A stretch of 20,228 nt of DNA from JAVVVD01 sp964642795. GTDB taxonomy: Bacteria > Bacillota > Clostridia > Christensenellales > CAG-138. This document shows positions 14,097-20,228 of this stretch, one piece after another. Each line of letters begins with the position of its first letter. Within the stretch, counting starts at the first letter, position 1. Location: the NCBI GenBank assembly GCA_964642795.1, contig CAZXRQ010000035.1, positions 1-20,228 of the forward strand. Reading direction: 5' to 3'. Position numbers and translations under genes: made by a program. A model generated the notes under the pieces. That model did no database searches, was not told where the DNA came from, and saw only the letters and a list, made by a program, of their open reading frames with translations.

Positions 14097-14788
14097 AGGA
14101 CGTTATCGTGGCATGTGATTTCCCCAGCACGCGGCAGACGCTGGACTTTCTTGAGCGTTTTTCCGGCGCGCGCCCGTTTGTCAAAATAGGCATGGAGCTG
14201 TTCTATGCCGAGGGGCCGGACGTAGTGCGCCGCATAAAAGCGCGCGGGCATAAGATATTTCTGGATCTGAAGCTGCACGACATACCCAACACCGTATGCA
14301 GCGCCATGAAGGTGCTAAGCGCGCTGGATGTGGACATGGTAAATCTCCACGCAGCCGGCGGCAGCAGCATGATGCGCGCCGCGCTCGAGGGACTTACCCG
14401 GCCGGACGGCAGCCGCCCGCTGCTGATTGCGGTTACACAGCTTACCTCCACCGATGATAATACCCTGCATGACGAGCTGCTGATACCCTCCACCATGCCG
14501 GATACGATAGTGGCCTACGCTAAGAACGCCGCAGCCTCCGGGCTGGACGGCGTGGTATGCTCGCCTTTGGAAGCGTCCGCCATAAAGCGTGCCTGCGGTG
14601 AGAGCTTCCTTACGGTAACCCCCGGCGTACGCTTTGAAGGCGGCGATACGCAGGATCAGCGCCGCGTAACCACGCCGGCACATGCAAAGACGTTAGGGAG
14701 CGACTATATAGTCATGGGCCGCCCAATCACGCGCGACGCCGACCCGCAGACGGCTTATCTCAGAGCGCGCGCGGAATTCCTTATATAG
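14093..14788 (+). CDS. pyrF: Orotidine-5'-phosphate decarboxylase
   Basis: Converts OMP to UMP, the last step of the pathway. 231 residues, normal. The active-site signature FLDLKLHDIPNT (56-67) supplies Asp58, Lys60 and Asp63. TPGVRFEGGDTQDQRRV and VMGRPIT fit the phosphate-binding loops. It begins on the ATGA shared with pyrD, so translation is coupled. Nine of its 12 isoleucine codons are ATA, an unusual bias for GC-rich DNA. Confidence 0.97.
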   Translation: MKDVIVACDFPSTRQTLDFLERFSGARPFVKIGMELFYAEGPDVVRRIKARGHKIFLDLKLHDIPNTVCSAMKVLSALDVDMVNLHAAGGSSMMRAALEGLTRPDGSRPLLIAVTQLTSTDDNTLHDELLIPSTMPDTIVAYAKNAAASGLDGVVCSPLEASAIKRACGESFLTVTPGVRFEGGDTQDQRRVTTPAHAKTLGSDYIVMGRPITRDADPQTAYLRARAEFLI

Positions 14789-14802
14789 AAAGAGGTAATC
14801 AT

Positions 14803-15447
14803 ATGCAGCAGATACAGCAGACCATAGCGCACGAGCTGTTGTCGATAGGCGCGGTGTTTTTGCGTCCCGACGAGCCCTTCACCTGGGCAAGCGGCATAAA
14901 AAGCCCTATATACTGCGACAACCGTCTGATTCTGACGGCGCCCGATGCGCGAAATGCCGTGGAAAACGGCCTTGCCGCGCTTATACGCAATGAATACCCC
15001 TCCTGTGAGCTGCTTATGGGCACCAGCACCGCGGGCATAGCCCACGCCGCCATAGCCGCGCAGCTTATGGGGCTGCCCATGGGCTATGTGCGCTCCTCCG
15101 CAAAGGATCACGGGCGTACAAACCGCATCGAGGGCAGGCTGATACCCGGCCAGAAAACCGTGGTAGTGGAGGATCTTATATCCACCGCGGGCAGCGCCGT
15201 GGAAACCGTCAGCGCCCTGCGTGAAGCGGGCGCGGATGTGCTTGGGATAGTCAGCATATTCACCTACGGCATGAAAAAAGCCGCTGACCGACTGGCAGCG
15301 GCGAACGTGCGCTGTGTCAGCCTGTGCACGCTGGACGCGTTGGCGGCCGAGGCTGCTAAACAGGGCTACATCGTCCAAGAGGATGTTGCGCGCATACTGC
15401 GCTTCCGCGACGCTCCGGACGACGAAAGCTGGATCAGGCCGTCCTGA
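14803..15447 (+). CDS. pyrE: Orotate phosphoribosyltransferase
   Basis: Joins orotate with PRPP to give OMP and pyrophosphate, one step before PyrF. 214 residues. The PRPP-binding motif VVVEDLISTAGS is at 120-131. The flexible loop with basic residues RSSAKDHGRTNRIEG is at 97-111, and FTWASGIKSPIYCDNR near the start is typical of the family. The start ATG follows AGAGGT, 14 bases after pyrF. The order pyrK-D-F-E supplies the pathway from dihydroorotate to UMP; pyrB, pyrC, carAB and pyrR are not in the window. Confidence 0.97.
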   Translation: MQQIQQTIAHELLSIGAVFLRPDEPFTWASGIKSPIYCDNRLILTAPDARNAVENGLAALIRNEYPSCELLMGTSTAGIAHAAIAAQLMGLPMGYVRSSAKDHGRTNRIEGRLIPGQKTVVVEDLISTAGSAVETVSALREAGADVLGIVSIFTYGMKKAADRLAAANVRCVSLCTLDALAAEAAKQGYIVQEDVARILRFRDAPDDESWIRPS

Positions 15448-15469
15448 CCCCCGCGCAAAGGAGACGATC

Positions 15470-16303
15470 ATGCCAACTTTATATCAGGCCGCGTGGATAT
15501 TCCTCATATATGCGTTTTTAGGCTGGTGTACCGAGGTGGTATTCCAGGCGATGTGTCACGGCAAATTCATTAACCGAGGATTTCTTAACGGCCCCGTATG
15601 CCCCATATACGGCTTTGGCGTGCTGCTCGTGGTAAGCGTGCTAAGCCCGCTGAAGGGCAACCTCCTGCTGCTGTTTATCGCATCGCTTGCGCTCACTAGC
15701 ACGCTGGAGTTCGTCACTGGGCTGGTGCTGGAAAAGTGCTTCCACGATAAATGGTGGGACTATTCCCGGGAACCCTTCAACATAATGGGATATGTATGCC
15801 TGCGTTTTTCAGTGGCATGGGGGCTTGCGTGCGTTTTCGTGGTGGAGATAGTCCATCCGTCCGTCATGAAGCTTATCGGCCTTATCCCGGAGCGCATGGG
15901 CGTTATCGCGCTTAGCGTACTGCTCTGCGCACTTACAGCGGACACGGTCGTTACCGTAAACGCTGCGGGCAAGATGGTCAAGCGGCTTGAAAGCATGACA
16001 AAACTATCCAAGCAGATACACGCCATGTCCGACGCCATAGGCGAGCCGCTCGCCCAGCGCGCAATAGACGTGCGCAACAGGCTGGAGCAGAAAAAGCCCG
16101 AGCTTGACGCGCTTGAGACCAGGCTGCACAGCATAGCGCAGGAGCCCCGCGCAATAGAACGCCGCCTGCTCCGCTCCTTCCCCCGTCTGCAGCAGGGACG
16201 TTTTGCAGAGGGCATACGGCGCATTGAGGAGCATTTCCCCGGACTGATGAAGCCCAAAAAGGACGACCCCGCCAAAGACGAAGGCAACCATACGCAACAG
16301 TGA
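15470..16303 (+). CDS. CmpB-like (DUF1113) membrane protein
   Basis: 277 residues from ATG 15470, with AAAGGAG 6 bases upstream; the long upstream frame lies in pyrE and is excluded. The N-terminal half has about five membrane segments and conserved family patches: AFLGWCTEVVF (15-25), INRGFLNGPVCPIYGFG (34-50), and KWWDYSREPFNIMGY (94-108). This family is often labelled a putative ABC transporter permease (type IV, CmpB), but no biochemical role is firmly known. The C-terminal third (about 170-277) is charged, cytoplasmic and helical. It sits 22 bases after pyrE with no terminator between, so it may ride on the pyr transcript; a functional link is unproven. Confidence 0.8.
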   Translation: MPTLYQAAWIFLIYAFLGWCTEVVFQAMCHGKFINRGFLNGPVCPIYGFGVLLVVSVLSPLKGNLLLLFIASLALTSTLEFVTGLVLEKCFHDKWWDYSREPFNIMGYVCLRFSVAWGLACVFVVEIVHPSVMKLIGLIPERMGVIALSVLLCALTADTVVTVNAAGKMVKRLESMTKLSKQIHAMSDAIGEPLAQRAIDVRNRLEQKKPELDALETRLHSIAQEPRAIERRLLRSFPRLQQGRFAEGIRRIEEHFPGLMKPKKDDPAKDEGNHTQQ

Positions 16304-16346
16304 ATGAAAGCATTAATAAATATACTGCAACAGAGGAGGAAGAAAA

Positions 16347-17105
16347 ATGACATTTTGCACAAATTGCGGCGCACAGATAGCCGACGGCGCGAAGTTCTGC
16401 ACCGGCTGCGGCCAGCCCATAGCAGATGCCGCTCCGATTGAGCCCGCCGTTGAACAGTCGGCTGCCGCGCAGGACAGCGCTACGCCACAGCTGGAGAGCC
16501 AGCCCACGCAGGGCAGCTATACCGTGCAGCAGCAGGGTACATCATATACGCCCCCTGCACAGCAGCAGGGCTGCCAGCCGCCTCAGCAGGGCTACCAGCC
16601 GCCTCAGCAGGGCTACCAGCCGCCTCAGCAGGGCTACCTACCGCCTCAACAGGGCTACCAACAGGGCTATTCCGCACAGCCCGCCTACGCACCCGCAGGC
16701 GCGCCCCAGCAGAAAAAGCCCGCCAACAAAAAGCTGCTGTTCATAATCGGCGGCGCGGCGCTGGTAGTAATACTTGCCGTGGTGCTCGTACTGGCACTGG
16801 GCGGCCAGGGCGCTGTTGCAGAAGATCCTAACCTTGGCGTATATAATGCTACCTCCGCAGAAATGTGGGGCATGGAGATACCGATAAGCGACCTTTGGGG
16901 CGACGGCTTCAGCATCGAATTGAAGCCCGCCGGCAAATGCACCCTGATCGTGGACGGCTCAAGTGGCTCCGGCGAATGGACGCTGGAAAGCGGCGTATTC
17001 CATCTGGAGGGCAGCGGTATAGACTGCAACGGTACGCTGGCTAACGGCGTACTCATACTGGAGAATGTGTTGGATATGGGCATAACGCTTACGTTTGAGC
17101 GTTAG
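16347..17105 (+). CDS. Zinc-ribbon membrane protein with QPPQQGY repeats
   Basis: 252 residues. An N-terminal zinc ribbon has C4, C7, C18 and C21 (FCTNCGAQIADGAKFCTGCG). A Gln/Pro/Gly/Tyr-rich disordered linker follows, with QPPQQGY-type heptads at about 77-104. One membrane segment (about 130-152) comes next, then a small beta-rich domain (about 160-252) with Gly-x-Trp-type strands. With the ribbon inside, the C-terminal domain lies outside the cell. Function is unknown; similar zinc-ribbon/linker/TM proteins are common in Clostridia. AGAGGAGG precedes the ATG, and the gene is 43 bases after the CmpB-like gene without a terminator between. Confidence 0.75.
   Translation: MTFCTNCGAQIADGAKFCTGCGQPIADAAPIEPAVEQSAAAQDSATPQLESQPTQGSYTVQQQGTSYTPPAQQQGCQPPQQGYQPPQQGYQPPQQGYLPPQQGYQQGYSAQPAYAPAGAPQQKKPANKKLLFIIGGAALVVILAVVLVLALGGQGAVAEDPNLGVYNATSAEMWGMEIPISDLWGDGFSIELKPAGKCTLIVDGSSGSGEWTLESGVFHLEGSGIDCNGTLANGVLILENVLDMGITLTFER
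16575..16658 (+). repeat. In-gene tandem repeat, 4 x 21 bases
   Basis: Three identical 21-base units (starting at 16575, 16596 and 16617) and a fourth with a few changes (16638-16658) encode QPPQQGY heptads. The near-identity suggests recent slippage expansion, so copy number may vary between strains. Confidence 0.85.
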
Positions 17106-17128
17106 GATTGCGTCTATATCCATAACCA

Positions 17129-17167
17129 AAGGCGGCGGAATCATGGTAAGCCCTGTTCCGCCGCCTT
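17129..17167. terminator. Terminator hairpin between convergent genes
   Basis: A 12-bp perfect stem (17129-17140 with 17156-17167) closes a 15-base loop, between the zinc-ribbon gene (plus) and the ECF gene (minus). A-run on the left and TTCGTT on the right make it usable on both strands. It probably ends the pyr-cmpB-zinc ribbon transcript. Confidence 0.7.
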
Positions 17168-17190
17168 CGTTATACCGTCATATGTGCGAG

Positions 17191-17736
17191 CTATTCGTTG
17201 AGCATCAGCCTGGCCCGGCGCAGCGCCGCGACTATAAGTGGAATAAGTATTATGTGGCATATTATGCCGGGTATTGCATTTACGACGGCTCCCGCCCAGA
17301 ATGCCGCGACGCCAAACTCCATTCCCGCAAGGCCTGTAAGCAGCCAGGTTGCGCCGCCCCAGACCAGACGGCCCGCTATCATTGCAATGATCAGCGATAC
17401 ATAAATGTACAGCACCTTTTTGGGCAGTGCGCGATACAGAAGCCCCGCTATAAGGCCATAGGTCGCAAGCTCAAACGCCATAGCGATACCGGTCGGGAAT
17501 ATGGGCGGCATACCGAACAGCGCAAAGCGCAGCAGCGGCGCAATAAAACCCACCACAAGGCCGTACGGCCAGCCGCAGATAAAGCCGCACAGCAGTACCG
17601 GTATGTGCATGGGACAAAGAGCGTTACCTATCTGCTGGATTTGTCCGGTCAAAAAGGGCAGTACCAGCGCTATTGCAAGGAACACCGCGGCGAACACAAG
17701 CCGCTTTACGGCAGATGCTTTTTTGCTTTTTTCCAT
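17191..17736 (-). CDS. ECF transporter S-component (substrate-binding membrane subunit)
   Basis: 181 residues from ATG 17736, behind GGGGGAAG. The protein is nearly all hydrophobic, with about five to six membrane segments. Conserved patches are CPMHIPVLLCGFICGW (41-56), GFIAPLLRFALFGMPPIFPT (63-82), and AMAFELATYG (85-94). They fit the DUF3816-type S-components of energy-coupling-factor vitamin importers. Such subunits bind the vitamin and join a shared EcfA-EcfA'-EcfT module, which is not in this window. The substrate cannot be read from the sequence. The gene stands alone with its own promoter and a long structured leader with a terminator, typical of vitamin-controlled genes. Codons before 17736 lie in that leader and are rejected. 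Confidence 0.82.
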   Translation of the reverse strand: MEKSKKASAVKRLVFAAVFLAIALVLPFLTGQIQQIGNALCPMHIPVLLCGFICGWPYGLVVGFIAPLLRFALFGMPPIFPTGIAMAFELATYGLIAGLLYRALPKKVLYIYVSLIIAMIAGRLVWGGATWLLTGLAGMEFGVAAFWAGAVVNAIPGIICHIILIPLIVAALRRARLMLNE

Positions 17737-17752
17737 TGATTTCTTCCCCCAA

Positions 17753-17797
17753 CAAAATAATAAAGGCGCCGCTTCTCTGCTGAAAAGCCGACGCCTT
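17753..17797 (-). terminator. Terminator in the leader of the ECF S-component gene
   Basis: Minus strand: a stem of about 12 pairs begins AAGGCG (17797-17792) and closes with CGCCTT (17768-17763), with minor bulges and a 6-base loop. TTTATTATTTTG follows (17762-17752). It lies 16 bases before the ATG, in the expected place for a riboswitch expression platform. Confidence 0.7.
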
Positions 17798-17875
17798 CGT
17801 GACATCGATAATGCTTGCATAACTTGAATCGCTTTGCGGACTTCAGTCCCGCGGCCGTGCTTCCTGCACAACCAA
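17798..17875 (-). ncRNA. Possible unclassified riboswitch/aptamer leader
   Basis: Roughly 75 leader bases lie between promoter and terminator. They contain a hairpin GTGC-AGGAA-GCAC, a second stem GCGGGACT/AGTCCGC with one bulge and a tiny loop, and a third element CGAT..ATGC-AA-GCAT..ATCG. I do not recognise TPP, FMN, cobalamin, preQ1-I or THF consensus blocks. Function as a ligand sensor is inferred from context. Confidence 0.4.
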
Positions 17876-17880
17876 TGTTT

Positions 17881-17909
17881 ATTATACCAGACAGGGCGCA
17901 GGGGCGCAA
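17881..17909 (-). promoter_or_regulatory. Promoter of the ECF S-component gene
   Basis: Minus strand: TTGCGC (17909-17904), exact 17-base spacer, perfect TATAAT (17886-17881). It directly follows the terminator of the upstream surface-protein gene. Confidence 0.7.
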
Positions 17910-17925
17910 TATGTACGCAGGGAGC

Positions 17926-17954
17926 AAAACGCCGGCGGTTGTTCCCGCCGGCGT
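17926..17954 (-). terminator. Intrinsic terminator after the surface-protein gene
   Basis: Minus strand: 10-bp perfect stem (17954-17945 with 17938-17929), 6-base loop, then TTTT. It lies 20 bases after the stop codon at 17974. Confidence 0.8.
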
Positions 17955-17973
17955 CGGTGCAATATTTGCTTTT

Positions 17974-20228
17974 TCAGTCCTCGCGCCGCCTGCACAGTAC
18001 ATATACTGCCATCAGCGCCAGAGCCAGCGCCAGCAGTATGCTGGCCATTGCCGCGTCGCCGGTATCCGGCGCACCCACCTCAAAGCCCCTTGCGCTGTAG
18101 CTGTTGCGGTAGTTTACGCGCCCAAAGCGGCTGATTATATCCACGTTGCCGGAGATATTGACCTCCAGCGGATCGCCCGCCGCACCCACATCGCCCTGCG
18201 CGGAGATATTGAGGTTGTTGCCCTTGATCCGGCCGTCATCGGCGGTCTGTATGGTGCCGCTGACCACCAGCACGATATCCTTGCCGGTAATGTCGTTTAC
18301 GATCAGCTCCGGCGAATGGTTGTTGATGTATATGCTGCCGCCCGACACGGTGATGCCGTTCACGTTGGTATGCACCGGTGCGTTCGTCTTGCCTACGTCG
18401 CCGCCCGCCGTGATGCTAAGCTGGTCTGCGGAGGTCATTACGCCTGCCGACTGGTCGTTCTGCGTTACAGCGCCGCCTGTGACTATGTTGATACCGCCAT
18501 CCGCATGGAGCTTGCCGAGATCCAGCGGATCACTGCTGTTGTTATTTATGTTGATATCGCCCGCCGCGGTGCCGGACAGCCCGTCGATATTGGTGACCAG
18601 CGGATCGTCCTCGCTGCCCACGCTGCCGCCCAGCGAGTTGAGCTGCGTGTTTTCGGCGGTTATATCGATGCCGCCGCCCACGCCGTTGATATCGCCGTAT
18701 GCGGTGATCTGCGCATCGCCGTTTGCAGTCAAGCCGTCAAGGTTAAGAGCCTGCGCGCTTTCGATGTTGACGTCACCGTCCGCCTCAAGGTTCAGCGCGC
18801 CGTCAACGTCGATACTGAGCGGAGCGCTCTGCTCGCCCACGTCGCCGCCGGAGATTATTATGGCGTTTCCGCCGACCTCCACGGTAGAGCCGTCGCTGTC
18901 GTTGGTACCGTCAGGCAGGTAACCCGAGGCCGTGCCGTTTGAGGTAAGCGAGCCGTCTGGCAAATTGCCGCGCGCCGTGTTGAGGGCGGTGTTGGCGTCC
19001 GTAGCGGAGGCGTTCGCCGCGCTGCTAACAGCGTTTGCCGCAGTCTGCAAATCGAGATTGGTATCCGTGCCGGTCGCTATGCCGTAATCCGGCTTCAGCT
19101 CGTCAAGGTACGCCTGCAGCGCCGCGTGCTTCTGCTGCGCTTGAAACAGCTTTTCAACCAGCGCGTCATACAGTGCGCGCTTGGCTTCATAATCGGCGTC
19201 CACCACACCGAAATCGTAGCCTTCGTTGGGCGGGTAAGCGTCGTGCATGGCCTGCTCGGCTTCCGCCACTTCACGCTCCAGCTGGGCTATCTCGGCCCGG
19301 GTCGCATTCAGCTTATTAAGCGTATCCGTCACATCGTCGGCCTTTGCCTGCGCATCTGCCGCAGCTGCATCCAGCTCGTCTGCGGTATCCTGCAGCGCCT
19401 TGGCCGCGGCATATTGATCGTAGACGGTCTTTATTCCGTCGTATTCGGTCTTTTTGTCGTCACGCAGCGCGGTGGCACTTGCAAGCGCCTGCTGTGCTGC
19501 AATATCCGTGGCGGTGGCGTCCGCCAGAGCTGCCTGCGCGTCCAGCGTTGCCTGCGAGTTGGGAGCTACTCTAAACGCCGCGTCGTATGCCGCCTGTGCG
19601 TCCAGCACCGCCTGCGCGGTCTCTGCAGCAAGCTCCTCTGCTTCATCCAAAGCCGCCTGCGCCGCATCCAGCGCTACCCTTAGAGCAAGCAGATCCTCCG
19701 CCGCGCGCAGGGTGTTTTCGGCCTGCGCCGTGCGTGCAGCATCGTTTGTGGCGTTCGCTTCAGCAAGCTGCGTAAGCGCGTCGCTTACCGCCTGCGCAGC
19801 CTCAGTACGCTCACGCACAGCGGCTATCGCGTCGTTCATCGCGGTAGTACGGCCTGCTATGACCAGCTCCGCGTCTGTAATATCCTGTACCTTCTCGTTA
19901 TACAGCGTCGTCGCGTTTGCAAGCGCCGCTTCCGCAGCGTTCTTGGCCGCCCGCGCTGCCTGCTTCTCCGCCGCCGTAGCGTTGACGTCTGCGAGCACAG
20001 CGTTTGCTGAGTCTATCTTTGCCTGCTCTTCCGCCATCTGTGCTGCCGCCGTATCGCGCTCCGTCTTCAGCACGTCAAGCTGTGCTTGCAGCTCGTCTAT
20101 TGCCGCAAGCTCCGCATCGTACTCGGTCTCCGCCCCGTGCATGGCGTTGAAGTAATCAAGCTGCGTCTGTGCCTGAGCGTAGGCATTCTCCGCAGCGGTG
20201 CGCTCCGCTGCCGTCGTCGCCTGTGCTA
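17974..20228 (-). CDS. Large surface protein, 5'-truncated by the window edge: coiled coil, beta-repeats, PDTGD sorting-like end
   Basis: About 750 residues are visible. The frame stays open to base 20228, so the true start lies beyond the window; an internal ATG at 20142 is not the start. Using that ATG as residue 1, about 1-385 are Ala/Asp/Glu/Gln-rich heptads of long coiled coil. Residues 430-690 form about four beta-type repeats beginning G(D/S)VG at 433, 506, 581 and 650. They carry PL..x(D/N)..G and GDINI-like strands, resembling filamentous-haemagglutinin-type beta-helix repeats. The end is APDTGD (691-696), a hydrophobic segment (about 698-716) and RRRED, the architecture of a sortase signal with a non-LPXTG motif. 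Probably a wall-anchored stalk or adhesin. No relative can be named. Confidence 0.75.
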   Translation of the reverse strand, partial: AQATTAAERTAAENAYAQAQTQLDYFNAMHGAETEYDAELAAIDELQAQLDVLKTERDTAAAQMAEEQAKIDSANAVLADVNATAAEKQAARAAKNAAEAALANATTLYNEKVQDITDAELVIAGRTTAMNDAIAAVRERTEAAQAVSDALTQLAEANATNDAARTAQAENTLRAAEDLLALRVALDAAQAALDEAEELAAETAQAVLDAQAAYDAAFRVAPNSQATLDAQAALADATATDIAAQQALASATALRDDKKTEYDGIKTVYDQYAAAKALQDTADELDAAAADAQAKADDVTDTLNKLNATRAEIAQLEREVAEAEQAMHDAYPPNEGYDFGVVDADYEAKRALYDALVEKLFQAQQKHAALQAYLDELKPDYGIATGTDTNLDLQTAANAVSSAANASATDANTALNTARGNLPDGSLTSNGTASGYLPDGTNDSDGSTVEVGGNAIIISGGDVGEQSAPLSIDVDGALNLEADGDVNIESAQALNLDGLTANGDAQITAYGDINGVGGGIDITAENTQLNSLGGSVGSEDDPLVTNIDGLSGTAAGDININNNSSDPLDLGKLHADGGINIVTGGAVTQNDQSAGVMTSADQLSITAGGDVGKTNAPVHTNVNGITVSGGSIYINNHSPELIVNDITGKDIVLVVSGTIQTADDGRIKGNNLNISAQGDVGAAGDPLEVNISGNVDIISRFGRVNYRNSYSARGFEVGAPDTGDAAMASILLALALALMAVYVLCRRRED
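18073..18849 (-). repeat. Four degenerate protein repeats of about 69-75 residues
   Basis: Units start at about 18846, 18627, 18402 and 18195 (minus strand). Each opens with G(D/S)VG, then PL or PV about 6-7 residues on, then a short Asn/Asp-Gly strand and an alternating hydrophobic pattern. They are similar in protein but diverged in DNA, so they are old rather than recent duplications. Confidence 0.65.

Noticed and set aside
16575..16658. CRISPR-like tandem repeat
   Set aside because: The units abut without spacers, stay in frame and encode QPPQQGY within a gene; no cas gene is present.
17737..17880. TPP, cobalamin, FMN, preQ1-I or THF riboswitch
   Set aside because: I looked for their conserved blocks by eye and found none convincing, so the class is left open.

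Overview
The window looks like chromosomal DNA of a GC-rich, low-coverage lineage of Bacillota, most likely an uncultured, probably anaerobic Clostridia. The evidence is the class 1B dihydroorotate dehydrogenase pair PyrD/PyrK, an HflX with the long clostridial-style N-terminal extension, a SpoIID/LytB protein with a dockerin, a CarD-family regulator, an ECF S-component, TTGACA/TATAAT promoters with strong GGAGG ribosome sites, and a Gram-positive-type C-terminal sorting signal. I cannot name the genus. No phage, IS element, CRISPR array, tRNA or rRNA is visible.

Left part, mostly minus strand. Bases 1-313 hold two near-identical 77-base palindromic repeats and further terminator-like hairpins. 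They follow a run of overlapping genes read leftward: an AGCS amino-acid/sodium symporter, hflX and tmk. Upstream of these is a two-gene operon (about 4161-7075). It encodes a secreted SpoIID/LytB peptidoglycan-lytic protein ending in a dockerin, and, overlapping it by 4 bases, a membrane-anchored protein with a cohesin-like domain. Further upstream is a polyprenyl-phosphate sugar transferase (7217-8584), transcribed divergently from a CarD-family gene (8778-9311). Each of those two has a good sigma-A promoter.

Middle part. A CaiB/BaiF CoA-transferase (9567-10760) converges on the infC-rpmI-rplT translation operon (minus strand, 10830-12013). That operon has a structured leader and apparently starts infC with a rare ATA codon. 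Divergent from it is the pyrimidine operon pyrK-pyrD-pyrF-pyrE (12439-15447), which makes UMP from dihydroorotate. Its promoter is followed by an unannotated 43-codon leader ORF that runs through a strong intrinsic terminator and stops 3 bases before pyrK. This closely parallels the E. coli pyrBI attenuator and is not PyrR-like. The same transcript may continue into a CmpB-like membrane protein and a zinc-ribbon membrane protein.

Right part, minus strand. An ECF transporter S-component (17191-17736) has a long leader with its own promoter and terminator, a possible unclassified riboswitch. A very large surface protein (17974 to beyond the right edge) combines an alanine-rich coiled coil, about four 70-residue beta-type repeats and a PDTGD sorting-like C-terminus.

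The points most worth following are the adjacent cohesin/dockerin pair acting on peptidoglycan, the pyr leader-peptide attenuator, the JAMM-like motif in HflX, the ATA start of infC and the ECF leader RNA.
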